The position numbers and the translations under genes are program-made. From the NCBI RefSeq assembly GCF_001625085.1, contig NZ_BDAW01000017.1, forward strand, positions 62,001 to 126,000: a stretch of DNA of 64,000 nucleotides. Reading direction: 5' to 3'. The notes below the pieces were generated by a model. The model did not search any database. It was not told where the DNA came from and saw only the letters and a program-made list of their open reading frames with translations. Of this stretch, positions 56,457 through 64,000 are shown piece after piece (positions within the stretch are counted from its first letter, which is position 1; each line of letters begins with the position of its first letter). Source of the DNA: Nocardia acidivorans NBRC 108247. GTDB lineage: Bacteria > Actinomycetota > Actinomycetes > Mycobacteriales > Mycobacteriaceae.

Positions 56457-57304
56457 GCGGCACCGTAGGCTTTTTCGCGGCCTTCCTGGGCGGCCTGCTG
56501 GCGCTGGTGAGCCCGTGCAGTGCGCTGCTGCTGCCGAGTTTCTTCGCGTACTCGTTCGGTTCGCAGGGCAGACTGCTGGGCCGCACCGTCATGTTCTATC
56601 TGGGCCTGGTCACCACCCTGGTACCGCTCGGAATCGCGGGATCTTTTGCGGGGCAGCTGTTCTCGAATAATCGGGAGCTGCTGATCACCATCGGCGGCTG
56701 GACCATCATCGGTTTCGGCGTACTCCAAATCCTGGGCCGCGGTTTCGCTTTCGGCTTCGCCCAGCGCGCGGCCGCGAAGCAGGGACGACCCGAGCGTTCG
56801 GGTGCGGTGTATCTGCTCGGCCTGGTCTACGGCCTCGCCGGATTCTGCGCCGGACCGGTTCTCGGCTCGATTCTGGCGGTGGCGGCGGTCGGCGGTTCGC
56901 CGGTCGAGGGCGGATTACTGCTCGCGGTCTACGCGCTCGGTATGGCCGCCCCGCTGTTCGCACTGGCTTCGCTCTGGGACCGTTTCGGTCTGGGTCAGCG
57001 AAAGTGGTTGCGCGGCAGCAGCTTCCATCTGGGTAGGCTGGAGTTGCACACCACGTCGCTGCTCTCGGGGGTGTTCTTCATCCTGCTGGGCGTGGTCTTG
57101 CTGCGCTTCGACGGCACTGCGGCGCTGCCGGGCCTGCTCGGCGCGGATACCGAATTCCATGTGGAGGCAACGGTGCAACGCTTCGGCCGGGCCGTCTCCG
57201 ATACCACCGTGCTGCTGATCATCGGCGCGGCGGCGCTGGCCGCGGTGGGCTGGCGACTATGGCGCGCGGAGGCCCGCACCCGCGAATACGCCGAGAAGGA
57301 CTGA
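56453..57304 (+). CDS. CcdA/DsbD-type thiol-disulfide transmembrane transporter
   Basis: 283 residues with about six to eight helices. Conserved cysteines lie in the first helix (LVSPCSALLLPSFFAY) and in the fourth region (LAGFCAGPVLGSILAVA), the pair that passes electrons across the membrane in CcdA proteins. An insert with RGSSFHLGRLELHTTSLLSG follows and a further C-terminal helix (TVLLIIGAAALAAVGWRLW) extends it beyond the minimal CcdA length. It probably serves the DsbA-like partner encoded with a four-base overlap upstream. No cytochrome c maturation genes are near. Confidence 0.9.
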   Translation: MSGTVGFFAAFLGGLLALVSPCSALLLPSFFAYSFGSQGRLLGRTVMFYLGLVTTLVPLGIAGSFAGQLFSNNRELLITIGGWTIIGFGVLQILGRGFAFGFAQRAAAKQGRPERSGAVYLLGLVYGLAGFCAGPVLGSILAVAAVGGSPVEGGLLLAVYALGMAAPLFALASLWDRFGLGQRKWLRGSSFHLGRLELHTTSLLSGVFFILLGVVLLRFDGTAALPGLLGADTEFHVEATVQRFGRAVSDTTVLLIIGAAALAAVGWRLWRAEARTREYAEKD

Positions 57305-57311
57305 TCTAGGT

Positions 57312-60300
57312 TCAGCGGGTCCGCTGGAATTGGCCGAACAGCTCGAAGATGCGCGGCGGCGCCGTGCGGCGATTGAAGGGCGCCGCCGCGCGCACCGCCG
57401 CCGCCATTCGTTCCGCACCAACGGCGGTCTGCTGGAATTCCCGATGCCGCTCCCAGTGCATGGACGGATAGTCCTGGCGCGGAAAGACTTTCGGGGCGAG
57501 AGCGAACAACTCCAGACCCAGATCGGAGCCACCGTCGACGGCGAGCAGATAGGTTCCGACCGCGGTGGCCACCGCGCCGATCTGCGGCAGATCCCGATAG
57601 TGCCCGAGCTTGGGCAGCGCTGATTCCACCAGCTGATCGACGAGTTCGGCCACCGCGCCGGCCCGGCCGTGCAGCACATGGGCGTCGATCACCGCCGAGG
57701 CCGTCATCAGGTCGCCGGGTCCGGGCGCGACCATCCCGTGCGGCCAGGCCATCGCCTGGAGCGACTGCCGGTAGCGGGCCAGTCCGGCGTCGATATCGCC
57801 CTCGGCCAGTTCGATCTCCGCCAATCCGGCGATGACGGTGGCCCGCCGATGATTCGGCTGCGCCGGGGCGCTCATATCGGCCGGATCGACACCGACGCCC
57901 GGCAGCACCGGCATCAGTTCCCGGCGGGCCCGCTCGACCTGACCGCAACCCACCAGTGAGACGGCGAGATAGCTGCGGATCTCGATGCTCTCCTCATAGG
58001 CCTGCAGTTTGACGAAGATCTCCGCGGTGCGCTCGTAGTACGCCACGGACCGGGCATAGCGCGCGGACTGCCCGTACATACCGCCCAGATGCTGGCACAC
58101 CATGGCGGTGCCCCAGAGATCGTCCTGTGCGCCATCCTCCAAGGCGCGCACCGCGTCTCGAATGGAGCCGTGCACATCGCCGGTGTTCTCCCGGGTATTG
58201 GCGCGCAGCAGCAGCGCCGCGACCCGGGTGTGCACATCCGCCGAACGCACCCCGTCATTGAGCTGGCGGGCGAGTTTGCGGCTGTCCAGCGGGATGGCGG
58301 CGGTCGTGCCCAGGAAACGGAAGACCGGGCTCAGCGAATCCCCGGCGCGCACCAGTCGCCTGATGCGGGTGCGCACGCGCATCAGATCGCGATAGTCACC
58401 GCTGGTGTCGTCCATGTACATCAGGTGCAGGCCCAGGATGAGCTGGCCGAACATCTGCAGATCGGCTTCTTCGGTGCTGAGCGGGCCGGTACGCAGCGGC
58501 ATATCCGCGATGCGCCCGGTCCAGGCGAGCAATTCGAGGTGTGCGCCGCGCATCACCCACAGCAGGGCCAGCACCGGGTACACCGCGTGCACGGCGACGG
58601 CGTCGCGGCCGTCGACGGCGTAGCGCAGCACCGCGTTCAGATTGTCGACCTCCGAGGCGACGCCGAGCACCACCGCGACCTGATCGTCGGTGTGATAGCG
58701 GCGCGCCGATTCGATCGCGAATTCCCTTGCCCAGCTTGCCATTCGGTCCATCACCCGGTCGGCCTCGCCGGTGGCCACCAGCTGTTCCTCACCGAATTCG
58801 CGGACCGTCTCCAGCATGCGATAGCGGGTGCCGTCGTATTCGGTGTCGTCGGATTCCAGCACGGTGAGCAGGGATTGGCCGACCAGGCCGTCGACGGCGA
58901 TCGCGGCGTCGATATCGCCGTCGGCGAGGATCGCCTCGGCGGCGGCGAGGGTGAATCCGGCCGGGAAGCGGCACAGTCGGCGCAGCGCGGTGCGCTGTTC
59001 ACCATCGAGCAGATTCCAGCTCCACTCGATGACCGCGTGCAGGGTGCGATGCCGCTCCGGTGAACTGCGATCCCCGCTGCGCAGCAGGGCGAAGCGGTGA
59101 TCGAGGCGCGATTCGATCTCCTCCACGCTCATGGTGCGGGTGCGCGCGGCCGCGAGTTCGATGGCCAGCGGCAGTCCGTCCAGGGTGCGGCAGAGCCGGG
59201 CCACCACCTCGGGGTCCAACCGCACCGAGGGTCGTACCGCGCGGGCGCGCGCGATGAAGAGTTCGGTGGCCGGGGAGCCGTGCGCGTCGATGGTCAACGG
59301 CGGCAAAGGGTATACCGTTTCGGCGGTGATTTGCAGCGGGGCCCGGCTGGTGGTGAGCACCGTGAGCTGATCGCTGGAGCCCACCAGATCGGCGACCAGC
59401 TCGGCCACCGCATCCACCAGATGCTCGCAATTGTCCAGAATCAGGAGCATCGGCCGGGAAGACAGCGCCTCCCGCAACCGGCGGCCCATATCCCGGTGCT
59501 GATTGGCCCGCAGGATTTTGGTGTCCCGGCTGAATTCGCCCACCCCGAGTGTGGCCGCGACGGCCGCCTCGATCTCCATCCGGGTTTCGGTGCCCCCCGC
59601 GGGATCCGCGCGCAGCGAGGCCAATTCGACCAGCGCCACCGCCCGCTCGTGTGCCACCCGCGCGCCGAGTTCATTGGCGACCCGGGTCTTGCCGGTTCCA
59701 CCCGGTCCGAGCACCGTGGTCACCCGCGAGACCTGCAGCAGCGCCTCCAGCGCGTCGATATCCGCCTCGCGGCCGAGCAGCGGATTCGGCGCGGCCCGCA
59801 GTCCGATCGGCCCGCCGACAATCTCCGCGGCCTCGGCCCGCGAGGACACCGCATAGCTCGCCGCCGCCGTCAGCTGGGGCAGACTCCCCGCGGTGGTCGG
59901 CCCCGCCCACGACGCGGGGGCGGCGGCGGACCCGTCGCCGCGCGGCGATTCGCGCAGGCTCGACGATTGCCGGTGCTTCCCATACGCCGCAACGGAATTC
60001 ACCTGAGGGATCGCGCCCGGATGATCCACCACCACCGGATGGCTGTCCCGCGACGGTCCGGCCGCACGGGAACCGGGCAGTGGTTCGCCGCGCAGCAGCG
60101 CGGTATTCATGGCGGTGAGCGCCGGACCCGGATCAGCGCCGAGCTGGTCGACGAGGCGAGTGCGCAGCGAGGCGAAGACATCCAGCGCCTCATTACCCCG
60201 CCCGGCCGCCGCGAGCAGCCGCATGAGCATGGCGTGCGCGGGCTCGTCGAAAGGCTGGGCGGCGGCCGCGGTGCGGGCCAGCGCGATCGCCCCCGGCAGG

Positions 60301-60875
60301 TCGCCGAGGGTTTCGCGGGCCTCGAGTTCGAGCGCGTCCAAGGCCCGCCGGCGGGCGCTCGCGATTTCGGACAGTTCCTCGGCGACCGCACCCGGCGGCA
60401 GGTCGGCGCCCGGTTCACCGCGCCACAGCGCGTTCGCCGCGGCGATCAGCGCCAGGCAGGTCTCGTCGTCCCCGGCGGTATGCGCTTGGCGCGCTTGGGT
60501 TTCCAGCTGCTGCGCCAGCGTCAGGTCGATCTGGCCGGCCCCCAGCACCAGGCGATATCCGGCGGGTCCGATCTCCAGCGCGCCCTCGGGCAGGGTCGAA
60601 CGCAGCCGGGAGACCTGGGTGTGCAGCGCATTCATCGGCGCGCGCGGCGGATCCTCACCCCAGACCTCGTCGATCAGCGCCTGTGCGCTGCGACTGCGTC
60701 CCGGATGCGTGGCCAGCGCCGCCACCAGCAGGCGCGCCCGGGCCCCGGGTACGGGTGCGAGACCACCGTCGCGCCGTACGGCGATCTCCCCCAGCAGCGC
60801 GAGAAGGACCGTGTCGCCGACGGGGGCTCGCCGGGTGGTGCCGGCACCGCTAGAACTGCCTGTTTCCGAAAACAT
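57312..60875 (-). CDS. AfsR/SARP-family transcriptional regulator with NB-ARC-type ATPase and TPR-like domain
   Basis: 1187 residues. The N-terminal OmpR-like winged helix (about 22-105, LLALLGEIAVRRDGGLAPVPG...VSRLRSTLPEGALEIGPAGYRLVL) is followed by a bacterial transcriptional activation domain (about 113-260). A disordered linker of about 110 residues comes next. The STAND ATPase then shows Walker A TTVLGPGGTGKTRVANELG (about 390) and Walker B RPMLLILDNCEHLVD. A winged-helix linker and a long C-terminal helical-repeat region complete it. Such proteins switch on secondary-metabolite or stress genes after nucleotide-driven assembly. The target is unknown; it is convergent with the CcdA-like gene with seven bases between stops. 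Confidence 0.92.
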   Translation of the reverse strand: MFSETGSSSGAGTTRRAPVGDTVLLALLGEIAVRRDGGLAPVPGARARLLVAALATHPGRSRSAQALIDEVWGEDPPRAPMNALHTQVSRLRSTLPEGALEIGPAGYRLVLGAGQIDLTLAQQLETQARQAHTAGDDETCLALIAAANALWRGEPGADLPPGAVAEELSEIASARRRALDALELEARETLGDLPGAIALARTAAAAQPFDEPAHAMLMRLLAAAGRGNEALDVFASLRTRLVDQLGADPGPALTAMNTALLRGEPLPGSRAAGPSRDSHPVVVDHPGAIPQVNSVAAYGKHRQSSSLRESPRGDGSAAAPASWAGPTTAGSLPQLTAAASYAVSSRAEAAEIVGGPIGLRAAPNPLLGREADIDALEALLQVSRVTTVLGPGGTGKTRVANELGARVAHERAVALVELASLRADPAGGTETRMEIEAAVAATLGVGEFSRDTKILRANQHRDMGRRLREALSSRPMLLILDNCEHLVDAVAELVADLVGSSDQLTVLTTSRAPLQITAETVYPLPPLTIDAHGSPATELFIARARAVRPSVRLDPEVVARLCRTLDGLPLAIELAAARTRTMSVEEIESRLDHRFALLRSGDRSSPERHRTLHAVIEWSWNLLDGEQRTALRRLCRFPAGFTLAAAEAILADGDIDAAIAVDGLVGQSLLTVLESDDTEYDGTRYRMLETVREFGEEQLVATGEADRVMDRMASWAREFAIESARRYHTDDQVAVVLGVASEVDNLNAVLRYAVDGRDAVAVHAVYPVLALLWVMRGAHLELLAWTGRIADMPLRTGPLSTEEADLQMFGQLILGLHLMYMDDTSGDYRDLMRVRTRIRRLVRAGDSLSPVFRFLGTTAAIPLDSRKLARQLNDGVRSADVHTRVAALLLRANTRENTGDVHGSIRDAVRALEDGAQDDLWGTAMVCQHLGGMYGQSARYARSVAYYERTAEIFVKLQAYEESIEIRSYLAVSLVGCGQVERARRELMPVLPGVGVDPADMSAPAQPNHRRATVIAGLAEIELAEGDIDAGLARYRQSLQAMAWPHGMVAPGPGDLMTASAVIDAHVLHGRAGAVAELVDQLVESALPKLGHYRDLPQIGAVATAVGTYLLAVDGGSDLGLELFALAPKVFPRQDYPSMHWERHREFQQTAVGAERMAAAVRAAAPFNRRTAPPRIFELFGQFQRTR

Positions 60876-60955
60876 TCCTCGCCAATCGTAGGTGAGTGCC
60901 GCCGGGGGTGCCTGATTCGCCGGATACGTCGGTGCGGTCGCCTACCCTGAAGATC

Positions 60956-61411
60956 ATGACCGACTTCGACATCGTGCGGGAAACGGTCATCAAGGCCGAT
61001 CCCGCCCGGATCCGAGCACTCGTGAACGACTTCCACCAGTGGCAGCAGTGGTCGCCGTGGGAGGGTCTGGATCCGACCATGGAACGCACCTTCAGCGGGG
61101 GCGAGCGCGGTATCGGCGCGCGGTACGCCTGGAACGGCAATCGCAAGGCCGGGCGCGGCGATATGGAGATCACCTCCGAGACCTCGCAGGCCGTCGGCAT
61201 CCGGTTGAACTTCGAGAAGCCGATTCGCAATACCAATCAGGTGACCTTCGAATTCATCGCCCGGCCCGAGGGCACCGCGGTCAGCTGGCGCATGACCGGT
61301 CAGCGCGGCGGGCTGATGGCGCTCATGGCCAGGGTGCTGCCGATGGATCGGATGATCGGCAAGGATTTCGAGAAGGGCCTGGCCCAGTTGAAGGCCACCG
61401 CCGAGGCGTGA
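60956..61411 (+). CDS. SRPBCC family protein
   Basis: 151 residues from ATG 60956 (MTDFDIVRETVIKADPARIRALV). The polyketide-cyclase/START-like pattern includes VNDFHQWQQWSPWEGLDPTMERTFSGGERGIGARYAWNGN, GDMEITSETSQAVGIRLNFEKPIRNTNQVTFEF and a C-terminal helix MDRMIGKDFEKGLAQLKATAE. It is a small hydrophobic-ligand-binding fold; neither ligand nor reaction is known. It lies between the SARP gene and menA on the plus strand, 60 bases before menA. Confidence 0.87.
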   Translation: MTDFDIVRETVIKADPARIRALVNDFHQWQQWSPWEGLDPTMERTFSGGERGIGARYAWNGNRKAGRGDMEITSETSQAVGIRLNFEKPIRNTNQVTFEFIARPEGTAVSWRMTGQRGGLMALMARVLPMDRMIGKDFEKGLAQLKATAEA

Positions 61412-61471
61412 GGACGTACCCGCCGCCACACCGACGGGTACCGCCGGACCCTTCGCATTAGGCTGCGGTAC

Positions 61472-62341
61472 ATGGCTACAGCAGCACAGTGGATCGAGGG
61501 CGCTCGGCCGCGCACTCTGCCGAATGCGATCGCTCCGGTCCTGGCGGGCACGGGGGCCGCCGCCTCCATCGACGGCGCGGTGTGGTGGAAAGCGGTGCTG
61601 TGCCTGCTGCTTTCGCTCTCGCTGATCATCGGCGTGAACTACGCCAACGACTATTCCGACGGTATTCGCGGCACCGATGACGACCGCGTCGGGCCGCTGC
61701 GCCTGGTCGGTTCGAAACTCGCCGCCCCGAATGCGGTGCGCAATGCGGCGATCGGCTGTCTCGCCCTCGGCGCGCTGCTCGGCCTGATCCTGGTGGCGAC
61801 CAGCGCCTGGTGGCTGCTGATCGTGGGCGCGGCCTGCCTGGCCGGGGCCTGGTTCTACACCGGCGGCCGGAACCCGTACGGCTACAGCGGTTTCGGCGAG
61901 ATCGCGGTCTTCGTGTTCTTCGGCCTGGTCGCGGTGCTCGGCACCCAGTTCGTGCAGGCCGGGCGCGTGGACTGGGCCGGACTGGCGTGCGCGGTCGCGG
62001 TGGGCGCGTTCTCCAGTGCCGTGCTGGTCACCAATAATCTGCGCGATATCCCGACCGATTCGGTGTCCGGTAAGACCACCCTCGCGGTGCGCCTCGGCGA
62101 CACCCGTACGCGCACACTGCATGTGGTGTTGTTGGCGGTGCCGTTCCTGGCCACGCTCGCGCTGGTCGCCCGCACCCCGTGGGCGCTGGCCGGCCTGCTG
62201 GCGCTGCCGCTGGCCATCAAGGCCAATGAACCGGTGCGGACCGGCAAGAACGGGCCGGGACTCATTCCCGCCCTCGCCGGTACCGGTCTGGCGCTGTTGA
62301 TCTGGTCGGTCGTGACCGGCCTGGCGCTGACCCTGGGCTGA
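61472..62341 (+). CDS. menA: 1,4-dihydroxy-2-naphthoate polyprenyltransferase
   Basis: 289 residues of the UbiA prenyltransferase superfamily; it joins the polyprenyl chain to dihydroxynaphthoate in the membrane. The start is [22 protein letters not shown]. The first aspartate motif is [28 protein letters not shown] and the second is [27 protein letters not shown]. About eight to nine helices are visible. It is Rv0534c in M. tuberculosis, here 8.3 kb from menE with non-quinone genes between. The polyprenyl donor is probably made by the grcC product at 28.4 kb. Confidence 0.95.
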   Translation: MATAAQWIEGARPRTLPNAIAPVLAGTGAAASIDGAVWWKAVLCLLLSLSLIIGVNYANDYSDGIRGTDDDRVGPLRLVGSKLAAPNAVRNAAIGCLALGALLGLILVATSAWWLLIVGAACLAGAWFYTGGRNPYGYSGFGEIAVFVFFGLVAVLGTQFVQAGRVDWAGLACAVAVGAFSSAVLVTNNLRDIPTDSVSGKTTLAVRLGDTRTRTLHVVLLAVPFLATLALVARTPWALAGLLALPLAIKANEPVRTGKNGPGLIPALAGTGLALLIWSVVTGLALTLG

Positions 62342-62343
62342 GC

Positions 62344-62730
62344 TCAGTCCTCGTCGGGGACCAGGACGCCGAGCACCCAGTTCACCAGCGTGATGATGAT
62401 GGCGCCCCAGATCGCGGCCCAGAATCCGTTGACATGCAGCTGGTAGTCCGTGTGCTCGGTGATCTTCGAGGTCAGCCACAGCATGAGTGCGTTGACGACC
62501 AGCAGGAAGAGCCCCAGCGTCAGCACCACCAGCGGCAGTGACAGCAGTTTCACCAGGGGCTTGACCAGCGCGTTCACGATGGTGAAGATCACCGTGATCA
62601 CCGCGATGACAATGATCTTGTCGGTGGTCGTGGCCGGTTCGTCGGGACCGTGGATGTCGATTCCACCGACCCATACGGACGCGAGCCAGATGGCCACACC
62701 GTTGATCAGCAGACGTAGCAGGAGCGTCAT
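62344..62730 (-). CDS. PF04020-type four-helix membrane protein (annotated as phage-holin family)
   Basis: 128 residues with four transmembrane segments: LLLRLLINGVAIWLASVWV, IIVIAVITVIFTIVNALV, LPLVVLTLGLFLLVVNALMLWL and WAAIWGAIIITLVNWVLGVL. The motif NALVKPLVKLLSLPLVVLTLGLF is the family signature. Despite the common name phage holin family protein there is no phage gene here; it is an ordinary chromosomal membrane protein of unknown function. It converges on menA with two bases between stops. Confidence 0.9.
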   Translation of the reverse strand: MTLLLRLLINGVAIWLASVWVGGIDIHGPDEPATTTDKIIVIAVITVIFTIVNALVKPLVKLLSLPLVVLTLGLFLLVVNALMLWLTSKITEHTDYQLHVNGFWAAIWGAIIITLVNWVLGVLVPDED

Positions 62731-62798
62731 GCCCTGATCGTAGGGCGCGGACCGCCCCGGCGGTGATCTTCACACGCGTTCGCACCCGCTGGAGCTCG

Positions 62799-63386
62799 TC
62801 AGGCCGCGTGATCGAGGTAATCGCCGACCGCGGTGCGCAGCGTGCCGGTCGCGGTCTCGTCGCCGAGCAGCCCCCGGGTGGTGGCATTGGGCGAGCGCAG
62901 GATGCCGAGCAGGATGTGCCCGGCCTCGATATGGTCGTCGCCGCGGGAAAGCGCTTCGCGCAGCGAGAGTTCCAGGACCTTCTTGGCGTCCCGATCGAAC
63001 GGGATATGGCCGAAGCCCATATCGCGGCTACCGCGGAACAGGCCGCGCCGAGGCTCCTGCACCGGGGCCGCGCGATCGAGCGCGTCCGGGCCGAAGGTCG
63101 CCTCGAGGCTCTCCCGGACAGCGTCCAGATCGATGCCGATGGAACGCAGCGCCGCCGCGTCCGCCTCGCCCAGGGGTTCGGCGGTTCGCTTGCGGGCCAA
63201 GGCTTCCCGGACCGCCTCGGCGGTGTAGCCGCGCTCGGCGAGCAGTTGCCGCAGCCCGGTGTCCGGGGCGACCAGCAGTCCGAGCAGGACATGCTCCATT
63301 TCGATTCGCGGCGAATGCAATTCGCGCGCCTCTTCCTGTGCGACGACGATCGCGTATTTGGCCGCCCTGTCGAATCGTTCGAACAT
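62799..63386 (-). CDS. Stand-alone Clp N-terminal double-repeat protein
   Basis: 195 residues with two Clp-N repeats: about 1-75 (MFERFDRAAKYAIVVAQEEARELHSPRIEMEHVLLGLL) and about 125-190 (FDRDAKKVLELSLREALSRGDDHIEAGHILLGILRSP). They resemble the adaptor-binding N-domain of ClpC, but no AAA+ module follows. It may therefore compete for or deliver ClpC adaptors or substrates (inference). It overlaps the small HTH gene upstream by one base, so the pair is translationally coupled. Between the repeats is a charged, Gly/Arg-rich linker. Confidence 0.88.
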   Translation of the reverse strand: MFERFDRAAKYAIVVAQEEARELHSPRIEMEHVLLGLLVAPDTGLRQLLAERGYTAEAVREALARKRTAEPLGEADAAALRSIGIDLDAVRESLEATFGPDALDRAAPVQEPRRGLFRGSRDMGFGHIPFDRDAKKVLELSLREALSRGDDHIEAGHILLGILRSPNATTRGLLGDETATGTLRTAVGDYLDHAA

Positions 63387-63607
63387 CAGCGGATACCGCC
63401 CTTCCGGTTGTACTTCTGGTGGACCGCCTGCCTGCTCACCTCGAGCGCCTCGGCGATGGCCTGCCAGGACCAGCCCTGGGTACGGGCATTGGTGACCTGG
63501 ATGGCCTCGAGCCGTTCGAGCAGTCGACGCAGGGCGAGGACCGCGTGCAGTCCGACCTTGGGGTCGGGGCTGCCGGCGGCGGCCGCCAGAGTCGTTGCTT
63601 CACTCAT
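63386..63607 (-). CDS. Small HTH DNA-binding protein coupled to the Clp-N gene
   Basis: 73 residues from ATG 63607 (MSEATTLAAAAGSPDPKVGL). The C-terminal half holds a helix-turn-helix: TQGWSWQAIAEALEVSRQAVHQKYNRKGG (about 45-72). The N-terminal helix (HAVLALRRLLERLEAIQVTNA) may dimerise. The start codon lies seven bases after a -10 box, so no Shine-Dalgarno is possible on the predicted transcript. Two GTCAA-N6-TTGAC palindromes cover the promoter, consistent with autoregulation. It is shorter than any of the well-known regulator families. Confidence 0.85.
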   Translation of the reverse strand: MSEATTLAAAAGSPDPKVGLHAVLALRRLLERLEAIQVTNARTQGWSWQAIAEALEVSRQAVHQKYNRKGGIR

Positions 63608-63611
63608 GCAC

Positions 63612-63654
63612 GTCAATTTACGTTGACATTCGGATCGTGTCAACGAAAATTGAC
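63612..63654 (-). promoter_or_regulatory. Promoter with two GTCAA-N6-TTGAC operators for the HTH/Clp-N pair
   Basis: On the minus strand TTGACA (63643-63638), a 17-nt spacer and TAAATT (63620-63615) form a near-perfect sigma-A promoter. Identical palindromic half-sites GTCAA-N6-TTGAC lie at 63639-63654 (over the -35) and 63612-63627 (over the -10). Their centres are 27 bp apart. The predicted start site coincides with the HTH gene ATG at 63607, suggesting a leaderless transcript. Confidence 0.75.
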
Positions 63655-63696
63655 GCAACCGGAAGGAAATTTCGCTTTCCGCGAAGAACTCCCAGG

Positions 63697-63963
63697 TCAG
63701 CGACTCCAGGGCACAAAGGGTGCGTAATCGCGCACGTGCCCGTCCACCCAACCCCAGACGGTCTCGGGTTCCACGGCGACGCCGTCTTGCAGGCGCAGCC
63801 GCCAGCCGCACTCTTCCTTCTCCCAGATATCGCCGTCGCGGTCCTCGTAGAGCCCGTACGCGGCGGGCTCCCAGGGGTTCACCACGCCGTCGGCGGCCAT
63901 CACCCGATGCGGTCGGAGGGCCCGTGTTCGCCCGGCGGTCATGACCCAGGGTCCGACCGTCAC
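63697..63963 (-). CDS. Small hypothetical protein, possibly 5'-truncated by the window
   Basis: 88 residues from GTG 63963 (MTVGPWVMTAGRTRALRPHR) to a TGA at 63697. The frame stays open to the right edge, so the true start could be further upstream, or the ATG at 63940. The sequence is Trp/Glu-rich (NPWEPAAYGLYEDRDGDIWEKEECGWRLRLQDGVAVEPETVWGWVDGHVRDYAPFVPW), looks like real protein and has one cysteine. Family not recognised. It lies upstream of the HTH/Clp-N unit on the same strand, 42 bases from its operators. Confidence 0.55.
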   Translation of the reverse strand: MTVGPWVMTAGRTRALRPHRVMAADGVVNPWEPAAYGLYEDRDGDIWEKEECGWRLRLQDGVAVEPETVWGWVDGHVRDYAPFVPWSR

Positions 63964-64000
63964 ATTGACATCGGCCACCGGTCGCGGATGCTGCCCCAAC

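Noticed and set aside
62344..62730. A prophage remnant suggested by the name phage holin family
   Set aside because: The PF04020-type protein is a common chromosomal membrane protein. No phage structural, integrase or lysis gene accompanies it.
60674..63292. An 872-residue minus-strand frame spanning the SARP start, menA and Clp-N regions
   Set aside because: It overlaps at least four well-supported genes in other frames and has shadow composition (Arg/Pro/Gly/His), with no recognisable domain.

Overview
The window is high-GC chromosomal DNA from a mycolic-acid actinomycete (Mycobacteriales), most likely Nocardia or a close relative. The evidence is the gene order rpoBC / rplJL / rplAK / nusG / secE / tRNA-Trp / had / rpmG, which follows the Mycobacterium tuberculosis order, together with an mce operon, a HadA-HadB dehydratase, an antigen-85-like esterase and a menaquinone cluster. 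The genus is an inference. I see no insertion sequence, prophage, CRISPR array or rRNA operon.

Region 1 (1-26.7 kb, almost all minus strand) is informational. Read in the transcribed direction it starts with tRNA-Tyr, tRNA-Thr, tRNA-Met and rpmG. Next come a fused hadAB (mycolic-acid dehydratase), tRNA-Trp, secE, nusG, rplK, rplA, an L10-type leader with rplJ-rplL, and finally rpoB-rpoC. Between rplL and rpoB lies a complete, tightly overlapped mce transport operon: mkl ATPase, yrbEA, yrbEB, mceA-F and two Mce-associated membrane proteins. It carries its own ATPase and ends at its own terminator.

Region 2 (26.8-35.6 kb) resembles M. tuberculosis Rv0566c-Rv0558. It has yajQ, htpX, a grcC-type polyprenyl diphosphate synthase, menJ, an AraC-type regulator, an NCS1 permease, a VOC protein, a DUF2505 protein, a DUF3592-like protein and menG.

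Region 3 (35.7-45.2 kb) is more accessory. It holds a very large single-chain NADPH assimilatory nitrate reductase (molybdopterin module fused to a CysJ-like flavin module), a mycolyltransferase-like esterase, an aldo/keto reductase divergent from a TetR regulator, a PPOX-family protein, a permuted papain-fold protein and several small proteins.

Region 4 (45.2-53.2 kb) continues the menaquinone theme: menD, menB and menE interspersed with a probably leaderless, iron-box-controlled siderophore-interacting flavoprotein, DUF6918, VOC, PiT phosphate transporter, a small membrane protein and DUF3349. menA follows at 61.5 kb. menC, menF and menH are not in the window.

Region 5 (53.3-64 kb) carries a DrrAB-like exporter, a DsbA-like/CcdA thiol redox pair, a 1187-residue AfsR/SARP regulator, SRPBCC, menA and a PF04020 membrane protein. 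It ends with a small HTH gene coupled to a stand-alone Clp N-domain gene, behind a promoter bracketed by two identical-half-site palindromes.

The non-coding DNA holds the least explained signals. There is a dispersed long-hairpin repeat (29.5-29.7 kb and, inverted, 49.5-49.6 kb), a 29-nt palindromic repeat present three times among the RNA polymerase/ribosomal genes, and a ~60-bp element shared by the htpX and menB upstream regions. There are also paired palindromes in front of mkl and two probable leaderless promoters.
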